Source: Hymenobacter glacieicola
GTDB taxonomy: Bacteria; Bacteroidota; Bacteroidia; Cytophagales; Hymenobacteraceae
Direction: 5' to 3'
Length of the DNA: 64,000 nucleotides
NCBI RefSeq assembly: GCF_014640315.1
Contig: NZ_BMGS01000003.1
Span: 62,001 to 126,000, forward strand
Position 1 is the first letter of the stretch; each line of letters starts with the position of its first letter. Below the pieces are notes generated by a model, which saw nothing but the letters and a program-made list of their open reading frames with translations, ran no database searches and had not been told where the DNA came from. Of the stretch, positions 8,495 to 16,233 are shown piece after piece. A program made the translations under genes and the position numbers.

Positions 8495-9493
8495 ATGGCA
8501 ACATCCCGCACTTCGGCCGCTACCCCCAGCGGCGACACCATCCTTGTTATCGGCGCCGGCGGCCAGCTGGGCCTGGAGCTAACCCACGAGCTGCGCCAGA
8601 TCTACGGCGCCTCCAACGTGGTAGCCGCCGATGTGCGGGCCCCCAAGGACGCCGAAACGGCCGAAGCCGGTCCGTTTGAGCTACTGGATGTGCTGGATAA
8701 AAATCGGCTGGAAGAGGTAATCCGGCAGTACAAGCCCAAGCAGGTGTACCACCTGGCGGCCCTGCTATCGGCCACGGCCGAGAAGAATCCCAAGTTTGGC
8801 TGGCAGTTGAACATGGACGGCCTGTTTCACGTGCTGGATGCCGCCGTGGACTTGGGCGTGCAGCAGGTGTACTGGCCCAGCTCCATTGCCGTGTTTGGCC
8901 CCGATACGCCCCGCCAACACACGCCCCAGCTCACCATCATGAACCCCAACACGGTATACGGCATCAGCAAGCTGGCCGGGGAGCAGTGGTGCGAGTGGTA
9001 TTTCCGCAAGCACGGCCTGGATGTGCGCAGCCTGCGCTACCCCGGCCTGATTGGCTACAAGAGCCTGCCCGGCGGCGGCACCACCGACTACGCCGTGGAC
9101 ATCTACCACAAAGCCGTGGCGGGCCAGGCCTACGAGTGCTTCCTTTCCGAGGACACTTACCTGCCCATGATGTACATGTCCGACGCGCTGAAGGCTACCC
9201 TGGATCTGATGCACGCGCCCGCCGACAACATTAAAGTGCGCAGCTCCTACAACCTGGGCGCCATGAGCTTTAGCCCCCAGGAAATTACGGCCAGCATTCA
9301 GCGCCACTACCCCGAGTTTCAGGTAAGCTACCAGCCCGACCAGCGCCAGCAGATTGCCGACTCCTGGCCCGCCAGCATCGACGACACCAAGGCCCGTCAG
9401 GACTGGGGCTGGCAGCCGCAGTTTACCCTGGATAAGATGACCGACGACATGCTGCTGCACCTACGGCAAGCGGTAGCAGTGGGCGTACACTAA
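8495..9493 (+). CDS. tdh: L-threonine 3-dehydrogenase, SDR (epimerase-like) type
   Basis: Oxidises L-threonine with NAD+ to 2-amino-3-ketobutyrate, which kbl then splits. The 332-residue protein is of the extended short-chain dehydrogenase class: GAGGQLG nucleotide-binding loop at 20-26, HLAALLSATAEKNP after the fourth strand, SSIAVFG, and the catalytic YGISK (Tyr near 154). LRYPGLIGYK and GGGTTDYAVDIYHKA are characteristic of the SDR-type threonine dehydrogenases of Flavobacterium/Cytophaga and animals rather than the zinc enzyme of E. coli. The ATG at 8495 is preferred over an in-frame ATG 14 codons earlier because the extra segment overlaps the promoter. The presence of kbl nearby supports the assignment. 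Confidence 0.92.
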   Translation: MATSRTSAATPSGDTILVIGAGGQLGLELTHELRQIYGASNVVAADVRAPKDAETAEAGPFELLDVLDKNRLEEVIRQYKPKQVYHLAALLSATAEKNPKFGWQLNMDGLFHVLDAAVDLGVQQVYWPSSIAVFGPDTPRQHTPQLTIMNPNTVYGISKLAGEQWCEWYFRKHGLDVRSLRYPGLIGYKSLPGGGTTDYAVDIYHKAVAGQAYECFLSEDTYLPMMYMSDALKATLDLMHAPADNIKVRSSYNLGAMSFSPQEITASIQRHYPEFQVSYQPDQRQQIADSWPASIDDTKARQDWGWQPQFTLDKMTDDMLLHLRQAVAVGVH

Positions 9494-9544
9494 ACACTAA
9501 CAATCAGCGCACTCAAGCAATTTCGTGCCGCGCTGCTATGGTTG

Positions 9545-9589
9545 AAACGAGAACCGCTCCGCCTGTTGCAGGCGGAGCGGTTCTCGTTT
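9545..9589. terminator. Hairpin terminator after tdh
   Basis: A perfect 19-base stem (AAACGAGAACCGCTCCGCC and its complement) with a 7-base loop, ending in a T run on the plus strand and starting with an A run, so it could work in both directions. It separates tdh from the DUF3891 gene. Confidence 0.85.
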
Positions 9590-9648
9590 TACCAACTCTG
9601 TTGCGGGCTTGGCCGTTTGGCAATGCATACCCTTGCTGACACTCTATC

Positions 9649-10377
9649 ATGATTGTAAACCACGTACCAGCCGGCTGGCAGATTATTTACCAGCAAGCCC
9701 ACGCCCTGCTGGCGGCCCAGCTGCTACACCAGTGGCCCGCCTTCCTACCCTCCGACCAGTGGGTGGGCCTGCTGGCCGCCGCCGCCCAGCACGACGATGA
9801 GCAGCAGGACTGGGGCGGCCACTACGGCATTACACCGGCTGGGGCTCCCGCCAACTTCACCATGAAGGAGTTTTCCTTGGAGCAGGCGGCCGGCGTCATG
9901 AAGGCGGCCCGCTTCCAGGGCCGGTGGCGCAGCTTGCTTACCAGCATGCACTTGAGTACGCTCTATGAAAGCCTACGGGGGCAAAAAAAGGAAACGGATG
10001 CTTTCCTCGACGAGCAGCTGGCCAACCAGAAACGCTGGCTGCGGGAGCTGCACATCAAGAAGGCCGAGGCCCAGCAGTCCTACACGCTGCTGCACTGGTG
10101 CGACCGGCTAAGCCTGATTCTGTGCCGCCACGAAGTCCCGGAAATGGGCCGCGCCGTGGAAATTCATACGGGTCCCGATGGCAAGCACTACGAGCTGCTC
10201 CAACCCGAGCCCGAAGGCCCCATCCGGATTCAGCCCTGGCCGTTCCAGACCCAGCGCTTTACCGTGAGCGTGGAAGCCCTGGTACTGCACCAACTCCAGT
10301 TCAAAAACGACGCGGAGTTGGCCTCTGCCTTGCGTGATGCGCCTATTGAAACGTTGCGCTGGGAGCTAGCTAAATAG
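9649..10377 (+). CDS. DUF3891 family protein
   Basis: A 242-residue soluble protein of unknown function matching the DUF3891 family as I remember it: it opens with WQIIYQQAHALLAAQL, then AAQHDDEQQDWGG near 44-56 (a His/Asp cluster reminiscent of HD-type metal sites), FSLEQAA and SLLTSMHLSTLYES, with LHWCDRLSLILCRHEVP near 148-164. The tail repeats aromatic and hydrophobic strands. No signal peptide or membrane segment is present. It stands alone between a terminator and a repeat, on its own transcript. The HD-like reading is inference; metal binding has not been shown to my knowledge. Confidence 0.75.
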   Translation: MIVNHVPAGWQIIYQQAHALLAAQLLHQWPAFLPSDQWVGLLAAAAQHDDEQQDWGGHYGITPAGAPANFTMKEFSLEQAAGVMKAARFQGRWRSLLTSMHLSTLYESLRGQKKETDAFLDEQLANQKRWLRELHIKKAEAQQSYTLLHWCDRLSLILCRHEVPEMGRAVEIHTGPDGKHYELLQPEPEGPIRIQPWPFQTQRFTVSVEALVLHQLQFKNDAELASALRDAPIETLRWELAK

Positions 10378-10412
10378 CGTTAGACTCGTCTGAAAGAGAG
10401 GTATTAATAGAG

Positions 10413-10491
10413 TGTCATGGCGAGCATAGCGAGGAAAACTGGGTTCGGGCTACCAGGCCAACCCAGTTTCCTCGTTATGCTCGCCATGACA
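10413..10491. repeat. Intergenic inverted repeat, TGTCATGGCGAGC type
   Basis: Arms of about 32 bases (TGTCATGGCGAGCATAGCGA and onward, and its complement ending at 10491) pair with one bulge around a short loop. It lies between the convergent DUF3891 and lipoprotein genes. The ends TGTCAT...ATGACA are shared with the larger elements at 24882, 54716 and 59266. Confidence 0.8.
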
Positions 10492-10519
10492 AGTTCTTTT
10501 ACTGATGAAGCGCTACTTA

Positions 10520-11344
10520 CTACAGCTTCGCTACCGGTTTGGGGTCTTGCATGAGGCCGGCGGGCACCTCGTTGCGGGCCGAAATATGGCCCAGGCCGCG
10601 GCCGTCTTTGCCGTCGGAGCGGTCGGTGGCGAGCAGGATGCTGCCGTAGCGCTGGTAGTTGGTCCAACGGCGGCGGAAAGCGGGCTGGGCATCAGTGGCT
10701 TTGGGAAAGTAAGCCCACTCTTCCACCAGATTGGTTTTGGGGTTGATGAGCACCTCGTACTTGTTGTCGGGCGTGACCCCCACGTTTTTGAACGTCATGT
10801 TCAGCACCTCGGCGGGCGTACCATCCATGAGCTGGCCCGCGCCCTTGTACGTGAGCGTCACGCCGGAGTCCTTGAGCTTGAAGGGCATGAGCAGCCACCA
10901 GGAGTTATTTACCCAAATGGGATACATTTTTCCGAGTAGCTTTTCGCCGTCGGGGGTAGCGGAAATGTCGCGGCCCGAGCGGTACACGCGGCCCTGCTTG
11001 GAGGTAAGGTTGTAGAGGGCCACGGTGCTGTCCTTTTGCCAGCGGAAGTCACCGGTATGCTTGTCCCAGAGCTGGTAAGAGCCATCCAGGAAGTCCCAGC
11101 CCAACAGGCGAGTTTGCTGCCAGGCCGAGTAGCCACCCATTTGCTGCATCACCTTGTCAGCCAGAGCCATGGCTTTAGCGTCGGAGCCCGCTTGGTCGAA
11201 CCCCTCGGCCGCTGGGTAGGAGCCTTTTGTGGCCTGCAGGGTCGGCATGGGAGAAGTGGCCGTAGCCGGGTTTCCGGCCGGATTGCTCTGGCAGGCGGCC
11301 ACTCCGGCCAGGGTAGCCAGCAACGCAAAATGAAGAACACGCAT
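10520..11344 (-). CDS. Outer-membrane-type lipoprotein, LolA/LppX-like fold possible
   Basis: A 274-residue predicted lipoprotein. The signal peptide ends in a lipobox (GVAAC, Cys18), and the mature part begins with a Thr/Pro-rich spacer. The body has DKVMQQMGGYSAWQQTRLL and repeated beta-strand pairs ending in Trp/Tyr-rich segments (NNSWWLLMPFKLKD, KVMQ, LVEEWAYFP), a layout like the half-barrel lipoprotein carriers in which a lipid sits in a concave sheet. That fold assignment is only inference. The ATG at 11342-11344 begins the signal peptide. The gene is monocistronic, facing DUF3891 across an inverted repeat and divergent from the BrkB-like gene. Confidence 0.7.
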   Translation of the reverse strand: MRVLHFALLATLAGVAACQSNPAGNPATATSPMPTLQATKGSYPAAEGFDQAGSDAKAMALADKVMQQMGGYSAWQQTRLLGWDFLDGSYQLWDKHTGDFRWQKDSTVALYNLTSKQGRVYRSGRDISATPDGEKLLGKMYPIWVNNSWWLLMPFKLKDSGVTLTYKGAGQLMDGTPAEVLNMTFKNVGVTPDNKYEVLINPKTNLVEEWAYFPKATDAQPAFRRRWTNYQRYGSILLATDRSDGKDGRGLGHISARNEVPAGLMQDPKPVAKL

Positions 11345-11496
11345 AGGAGGATGAAAATCAGCGGACAACTACGCCGCCCGCTACGCCGGACAGCCCAGCT
11401 TCCTACGCAAATCAACGGTATTTGGCTAACACTACCGAACGCCGGGCCCCTGCTACTCGTACTACCCGCACCCTCCTTCCCCTGAAACCTTGCCTC

Positions 11497-12468
11497 ATGG
11501 CCACGCACTACCGCTTTTCTGACATTGTTGGTATTCTTAAGACTACCGCCAGTGAGTTCATGGTAAACAACTCCTTGCGCCACGCGGCAGCCTTGTCGTA
11601 CTACACCATCTTTTCCCTACCCCCGCTGCTGCTCATTGTCATTACGGTGGCCAGCTCCGTGTATGGCCACGAGGCCGTAACGGGACAGGTGTACGGGCAG
11701 ATGAAGGGCCTGGTCGGGGCTGATTCGGCCAAGTTTCTACAGGACAGCATTGCTGAGTTTACCAAGCAGCAGAAAGGCGGTATTGCCACCGCCATCGGCA
11801 TCGGCACCCTGATTTTCGCTGCCACTACCTTTTTCGTGACCCTGCAGGAAAGCATTAATGATATCTGGAATCTGCGGGTAAACACCGTGGGCATTGGCAT
11901 TGGGCAGTTTATCAAGCAGCGCTTCCTCTCGTTTGGACTTATTCTGAGCGTAGCCCTGCTGCTGCTGGTTTCCTTTGTGATTAGTGCCGTGCTCAGCGCC
12001 TTCACCACCAAGCTGCAGCAGTGGTTTCCCGAAATCGGAGTAATCGTCATTCGGTTGGTAGACTTCACGTTATCGTTGGGCGTCACGACCCTGCTGTTCG
12101 CCCTGATTTACCGCTTTCTGCCCGACGCCGTCATCCGGTGGCGCGACGTGGGTGTGGGGGCCTTTATCACGGCCTTGTTGTTCGTGCTGGGCAAGTTTCT
12201 GATTGCCTTCTACATTGCCAAGGCCGATCCGGGCTCTGCTTTCGGAGCTGCCGGCTCGGCCATCGTGTTGCTGGTGTGGGTTAACTACTCCTCCCTGATT
12301 ATCTTTTTCGGGGCTGAGTTTACCCAGGAATTCGCCGACGCCTTTGGCCAGAAAGTGCAGCCCAAAGCCCATGCCGTACGCATTGAAACTCGCGAGGTAC
12401 CGGCCGGCGAAACCAAGGAGGAAATCAGCACCGGCCGCCCCCGCTCCGAGGGCCGCTGGAAAAGCTAG
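11497..12468 (+). CDS. YihY/BrkB family membrane protein
   Basis: A 323-residue inner-membrane protein of the YihY/BrkB family. The N-terminal NNSLRHAAALSYYTIFSLPPL (read as NNSLRHAAALSYYTIFSL) is the family signature, followed by six helices and the segment LIYRFLPDAVIRWRDVGVGA that links the last pairs. The final 40 residues are a charged cytoplasmic tail. Family members were once called ribonuclease BN in error; their real role, perhaps transport, is unknown. The ATG at 11497 is chosen because an upstream in-frame ATG would add an unrelated 25-residue Arg/Thr-rich leader. A strong two-way terminator follows. Confidence 0.88.
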   Translation: MATHYRFSDIVGILKTTASEFMVNNSLRHAAALSYYTIFSLPPLLLIVITVASSVYGHEAVTGQVYGQMKGLVGADSAKFLQDSIAEFTKQQKGGIATAIGIGTLIFAATTFFVTLQESINDIWNLRVNTVGIGIGQFIKQRFLSFGLILSVALLLLVSFVISAVLSAFTTKLQQWFPEIGVIVIRLVDFTLSLGVTTLLFALIYRFLPDAVIRWRDVGVGAFITALLFVLGKFLIAFYIAKADPGSAFGAAGSAIVLLVWVNYSSLIIFFGAEFTQEFADAFGQKVQPKAHAVRIETREVPAGETKEEISTGRPRSEGRWKS

Positions 12469-12485
12469 CCGGCCCGGGCTACGCC

Positions 12486-12538
12486 AAAACCACACAGCCC
12501 CGGCTCGTTATGGAAACGAGCCGGGGCTGTGTGGTTTT
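12486..12538. terminator. Bidirectional hairpin terminator
   Basis: A 24-base perfect stem rich in G and C (core CACACAGCCCCGGCTCGTT and complement) flanked by AAAA and TTTT, placed between the convergent BrkB-like and DUF3575-like genes so that it can stop both transcripts. Confidence 0.9.
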
Positions 12539-12557
12539 AGGCTACTGGTTAGCTGCT

Positions 12558-13139
12558 TTAGAAAGCAATACCAAACGTAACGCCCGTCCGGAGGCCGAAG
12601 CCATCGAAGGGGCCCGGATCGAGGGTGTTGTCGCCGACAGTGGAGCCCTTCGTAGTGATGCTACCTCCGTTGTACGACGGACCCAGGAACACGTCCAGCG
12701 CGAACCGCTCCTTGAAAACCCACTGCCGGCCCACTACCACGCCACCCCCGAAGGTATTCAGCGTGCCTTCATCGGTGCTGGTATATTCCTCTCCGGTATT
12801 GGGGTCGTACTCAATGGAGCTGGTTTTCAGGTTCAGGTTCTGGTAGCGCAGGAAGGGGCCTACGTAGAAACCCTCGGGCGCTGCGTGCTTCTCGGAGAGG
12901 TAGAACCGGTACTCGGGGGTGATGGCAAAACCAGAAATCTTGGTTTCGTCGTCAATAGTCCAGTTGGTAAATAGTCCGCCGAGCTGCAAGGAGCTGTTAT
13001 CCGACACCTTATGCTCGTAAAAGAACGAGCCTGTTTTAACCAGCGGGCTTAGAATGTTCACTTTTACAATGTTGTTCTGCGCCAGAGCAGAGGTAGCGGA
13101 AGCTGCCACCACGGTGGCCACGAGTAAGAGTTTTTTCAT
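12558..13139 (-). CDS. Outer-membrane beta-barrel protein, DUF3575-like (copy 1)
   Basis: A 193-residue exported protein: signal peptide MKKLLLVATVVAASATSALA, then alternating strands typical of a small outer-membrane barrel, ending in the aromatic C-terminal TFGIAF expected for insertion by the BAM machinery. Shared landmarks with the next gene are TPEYRFYLSEKH, EGFYVGPFLRYQ, FGGGVVVGRQWVFK and FLGPSYN. This pattern is found in DUF3575-type Bacteroidota proteins, whose function is not known. It follows copy 2 on the same strand after about 90 bases, a clear tandem duplication with diverged loops. Confidence 0.85.
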   Translation of the reverse strand: MKKLLLVATVVAASATSALAQNNIVKVNILSPLVKTGSFFYEHKVSDNSSLQLGGLFTNWTIDDETKISGFAITPEYRFYLSEKHAAPEGFYVGPFLRYQNLNLKTSSIEYDPNTGEEYTSTDEGTLNTFGGGVVVGRQWVFKERFALDVFLGPSYNGGSITTKGSTVGDNTLDPGPFDGFGLRTGVTFGIAF

Positions 13140-13225
13140 AGAAAAGAAAAGAGAAATAAAGCCAGATCAGCAAGGCCAATCTGCGAGCCGAAACTATACA
13201 AGGCCATGCAGCCTAACTACTTGCT

Positions 13226-13849
13226 TTAAAAAGCCACTCCAAAAGTTACTGCTCCACGAATGCCGTAGTTGATATCGTCGTAGAAGCCCAAAAAGTCGTT
13301 TTTACTGATGTCGGAGTTATCGGATGATACACCCGATATCATGTAGGAAGGCCCCAGCAGAGCATCGAGAGAAAAGCGCTGCTTAAAAATCCAGTGGCGA
13401 CCTACCACTACCCCACCGCCAAAGGCATTGAGGCTGGCATCCACGGTGCGGGTGGTGGAAATGCCAGTATTGGGGTTAAACTGTTCGTACTGGCCGCTTT
13501 GGCTTAAGTACTGGTAGCGCAGAAACGGAGCGACATAGAACCCCTCCATAGCCGGGTGCTTCTCCGATAAGTAAAAGCGGTACTCAGGCATGAGGCCGAA
13601 ACCGGAGGTTTTACGGCTTTCAGAGGCGCCGTATAGCCAAGAGCCACCCTCTTCGTTGTAATTCGCGGTAATAGAAACTCCCAGTTGAAAGCTGCTGGAC
13701 TCGCTAAGCTTGTGCTCAAAGGAAAGGGCAGCCGTGTTCACAATTGGCTGAAAGATGTCAATCTTCAGCACGTTGGTCTGGGCGTGGGCGCGTGAGCAGG
13801 CTAGTAATGCGCCGGCTACCAGCAAGCCACGTACAATAGGAGAGAACAT
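13226..13849 (-). CDS. Outer-membrane beta-barrel protein, DUF3575-like (copy 2)
   Basis: A 207-residue paralogue of the preceding barrel. The ATG at 13847-13849 starts a signal peptide (MFSPIVRGLLVAGALLACSRA, cut near HAQT); a longer frame upstream adds an unrelated Cys-rich stretch and is rejected. It keeps MPEYRFYLSEKH, EGFYVAPFLRYQ, FGGGVVVGRHWIFK, LLGPSY and the terminal VTFGVAF of its neighbour, while the extracellular loops (for example around residues 70-80 and 175-190) differ in length and sequence. That is what one expects when surface loops diversify on a conserved barrel. Both copies probably share a transcript. Confidence 0.85.
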   Translation of the reverse strand: MFSPIVRGLLVAGALLACSRAHAQTNVLKIDIFQPIVNTAALSFEHKLSESSSFQLGVSITANYNEEGGSWLYGASESRKTSGFGLMPEYRFYLSEKHPAMEGFYVAPFLRYQYLSQSGQYEQFNPNTGISTTRTVDASLNAFGGGVVVGRHWIFKQRFSLDALLGPSYMISGVSSDNSDISKNDFLGFYDDINYGIRGAVTFGVAF

Positions 13850-14017
13850 GGAAGGTGAATAAGATAAGCTAAACGCCGTGCATAGCTCCTGAAAGCAAGA
13901 GTAATGAGTAGCTGTAATAGTTGCTTGCTGCCGACAAACTTCTATAAAATATCTTGAATATCTATAGCTCATAAGTAGCTGGCTTTATCGTCCGTTTTTT
14001 AGCCTTGCCGCAATACC

Positions 14018-14025
14018 TACCTTTA
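14018..14025 (+). promoter_or_regulatory. Putative -7 element before the duplicated Cys protein
   Basis: TACCTTTA matches seven of eight positions of TAnnTTTG, and a T run (13995-13998) lies exactly 19 bases before it in place of TTTG. The ATG at 14031 begins only five bases later, so a transcript from here would be almost leaderless. Confidence 0.4.
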
Positions 14026-14030
14026 AGGCT

Positions 14031-14717
14031 ATGAAACTCTATATTCTTCGTGTTGTATTGCTGATCGGCCTGTGCAGCACTGCTCTTCAGGGCTTAGCGC
14101 AAGTAGCCGCTACGGATTCCGTGGCTGAACAAAAACTAGTGCAACGCCTCGCGGGCAGCATGTGTACCCAGCTTCAGCAAGAAAACCAGAAAAAGCAATT
14201 GACTACCCTTTCCAAGGAGGAGGCAACTCAGTTGTTTACCCGCATGCTGATGACCAGCTTGCCCAATGAGCCGGAGCTGATGGCCCGGCTAACCAATGAC
14301 CCTACCAATGCCCGCGCGTACGGGGAGAAACTGGGCCGCCGCATTGGGCTGGATCTGGTAAAAAGCTGCGAGGTAAGTCGGCCCATGTTTCTGGCCATGA
14401 GTGGTCAGACCAGTGCTCAACTTAAGCCCGCGGAAGGGGCGGAAACCAAGCTGGTTAACATCCTGGCCACAGAGTTCTGCACCAAGCTTACGCCCCAACA
14501 AAAGCAGTTACAGGCCTTATCCGCCGACGAGCGGCTGAAAGTAGTGTCCGTCCAGTTGGAAAACAGCTTCAAGGCGCACGCCAAAGAAATTCAGCAGCTA
14601 TACGGCCCCGACGCCATGAGCAGCAACGAGAAGATGAAGGCCTTGGGTGCTAAGGTCGGCTACCAGGCAGGGCAGCAATGCACTCCCGTTATGCAGACGC
14701 TGCTGAACGCGAAATAA
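14031..14717 (+). CDS. Secreted protein with two tandem Cys-containing modules, function unknown
   Basis: A 228-residue exported protein with signal peptide MKLYILRVVLLIGLCSTALQ (cut near GLAQ). The mature part consists of two alpha-helical modules that resemble each other: KLVQRLAGSMCTQL ... LGRRIGLDLVKSC (about 36-114) and KLVNILATEFCTKL ... LGAKVGYQAGQQC (about 141-218). Each has one cysteine near its start and one at its end, which could form a disulfide within each module. No known family was recognised. It stands alone between a near-leaderless promoter and a strong terminator. The role is unknown; a periplasmic or secreted location follows from the signal peptide. Confidence 0.8.
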   Translation: MKLYILRVVLLIGLCSTALQGLAQVAATDSVAEQKLVQRLAGSMCTQLQQENQKKQLTTLSKEEATQLFTRMLMTSLPNEPELMARLTNDPTNARAYGEKLGRRIGLDLVKSCEVSRPMFLAMSGQTSAQLKPAEGAETKLVNILATEFCTKLTPQQKQLQALSADERLKVVSVQLENSFKAHAKEIQQLYGPDAMSSNEKMKALGAKVGYQAGQQCTPVMQTLLNAK

Positions 14718-14743
14718 CCCCCCTTTTTCTTTCACGCTTATAC

Positions 14744-14783
14744 GCCACGCGGCCCGTTCCTGAGCAGGAGCGGGCCGCGTGGC
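14744..14783. terminator. Hairpin terminator
   Basis: A 17-base GC-rich stem (GCCACGCGGCCCGTTCC and complement) with loop TGAGCA, followed on the plus strand by a T-rich stretch. It closes the upstream gene and lies before the end of the convergent rlmN. Confidence 0.85.
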
Positions 14784-14820
14784 ATTTCTATTTTCTTACT
14801 ACCCAGAAGGCTTGGTGCTC

Positions 14821-15888
14821 TTATGCTTCTGCTTTTTCCTTTACGGCCAACTGGCCGCAGGCAGCATCAATGTCTTTACCACGGGAACGACGCACGTTGG
14901 TTTGCACACCGCGGTCAGCCAGGTACTTATGAAAAGCCATCAACTTATCATCGGCGGTATTCACGTAGTCGGCGTTTTCGATGGGGTTGTACTCGATGAG
15001 GTTCACTTTGCAGGGAATCCACTTCGAAATCTGGAACAGCTCCTCCGCATCCTGCAGCGTGTCGTTGAAGCTCTCGAACACGATGTACTCATACGTCACC
15101 TTACGGCCCGTTACCTGGTGGTAATGCTTGAGGGCATCCTTCAGGGAAGCCAGGGAATTGGCTTCGTTGATGGGCATGATTTCGTTGCGCTTGGCGTCGT
15201 TCGGGGCGTGCAGCGAGAGGGCCAAGTTGGCTTTCACGCCGTCGTCGGCCAGCTTCTTAATCATCTTGGCAATACCGGCCGTGCTGACCGTAATGCGACG
15301 CGGGGCCATGTTCAGGCCGTCGGGGGCCGTGATGCGCTCAATGCTTTTTACTACGTTGGCGTAGTTGAGCAGCGGCTCACCCATGCCCATGTACACGATG
15401 TTGGTAAGGGGCGTGCCGTACTGGGCCTCGCACTGCTCCCGAATGCGCACCACTTGGTCGTAGATTTCGGCCGCATCAAGGTTACGCTTACGCTCCATAT
15501 AGCCGGTAGCGCAGAACTTGCACGTGAGCGAGCAGCCCACCTGCGAGCTGATGCAGGCCGTCATGCGGGTATCGTGCGGGATGAGCACGCCTTCCACAAT
15601 GTTGCCATCGTGCAGGCGAAAGGCCGATTTGATGGTGCCGTCGTTGGAGAGCTGAGAGTTCTGCACCTGCACACCATTAATAACGAAGTGGCGGGCCAGC
15701 AGCTCGCGCGTGGCCAAGGAAATGTTGTTCATCTCCTCGAAGGAGCCGGCCGTATTTTTCCACAGCCATTCCAGCACCTGCTTGGCCCGGAAAGGCTTTT
15801 CGCCGTGCTCTACCATAAAGGCCTTGAGCTCGTCGGGGGTGAGTTTGCGAATATCGCGCTTCGAAACTACTGGCAGGTCAATCATCAT
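14821..15888 (-). CDS. rlmN: 23S rRNA (adenine2503-C2)-methyltransferase / tRNA A37 methyltransferase
   Basis: Radical SAM enzyme that methylates C2 of A2503 in 23S rRNA and of A37 in some tRNAs. The 355 residues have the iron-sulfur motif CSLTCKFC (Cys119, Cys123, Cys126), MGMGEPLLNY after it, VSTAGI and the SLHAPND segment, and the conserved C-terminal cysteine in DAACGQL (Cys344) that is transiently methylated. Length and domain order are normal. Two ATG codons open the frame (MM); a TATCTTTG promoter element ends only five bases before the first, which suggests a leaderless transcript. The gene stands alone, downstream of a composite repeat. Confidence 0.96.
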   Translation of the reverse strand: MMIDLPVVSKRDIRKLTPDELKAFMVEHGEKPFRAKQVLEWLWKNTAGSFEEMNNISLATRELLARHFVINGVQVQNSQLSNDGTIKSAFRLHDGNIVEGVLIPHDTRMTACISSQVGCSLTCKFCATGYMERKRNLDAAEIYDQVVRIREQCEAQYGTPLTNIVYMGMGEPLLNYANVVKSIERITAPDGLNMAPRRITVSTAGIAKMIKKLADDGVKANLALSLHAPNDAKRNEIMPINEANSLASLKDALKHYHQVTGRKVTYEYIVFESFNDTLQDAEELFQISKWIPCKVNLIEYNPIENADYVNTADDKLMAFHKYLADRGVQTNVRRSRGKDIDAACGQLAVKEKAEA

Positions 15889-15893
15889 AGCGG

Positions 15894-15901
15894 CAAAGAT
15901 A
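15894..15901 (-). promoter_or_regulatory. Putative -7 element of rlmN, leaderless arrangement
   Basis: On the minus strand TATCTTTG is an exact match to TAnnTTTG. Transcription usually begins about 4-8 bases after this element, and the rlmN ATG is five bases after it, so the mRNA would start at or next to the start codon. Confidence 0.5.
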
Positions 15902-15986
15902 CAAGGCAGAAAGCCGAAGGTGTACGCCTTCTCTTCCAGAACACTGCTTAACCCGCTGAACGTAAAAAAAGTGCCGGCTACTTACG

Positions 15987-16233
15987 TGGTGAAATGGTGA
16001 GGTGGTGAAATGGTGAGATGGTGGGTTAGTGATTCAGCGAGCTAAAGCTACCTGTCCTCCGGAGCCGCGGGAAGGGCCTTAGCACGCTAAAACGAGTTGT
16101 TGGTACGAGGTTGTGCTACCGTAACAAGGTCCTTTGCAAGCTCAGGATGACAGGTGGGTTTTACAGACTGACGAGCGGCTTTAACTTGCTCATTTACTAT
16201 TTCACCACTTCACTAACTCACCACCTCACTCAC
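15987..16233. repeat. Composite repeat with GTGAG-type tracts at both ends (degenerate core)
   Basis: The 337 bases between rlmN and the thioesterase hold no gene. The left end (about 15987-16040) is built of GGTGAAATGGTGAGGTGGTG-like units; the right end (16190-16233) is the complementary form, ending CACCACCTCACTCACC. Between them lies half of a core arm (AAGGTCC...CTCAGGATGACAGG, about 16124-16154) whose partner is eroded. The right tract reaches into the thioesterase gene and supplies its TGA stop. Compare 54651-54942 and 59235-59401. Confidence 0.75.

Noticed and set aside
14779-15951. A 390-codon plus-strand open frame across rlmN
   Set aside because: It is antisense to rlmN, whose protein has all catalytic motifs. 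The frame exists because of high GC and codon bias, and its translation has no recognisable domain.
15987-16040. GGTGA-rich tandem units as a possible CRISPR or minisatellite
   Set aside because: Units are irregular, there are no spacers of constant length and no cas genes; the tract is the border of a composite repeat.
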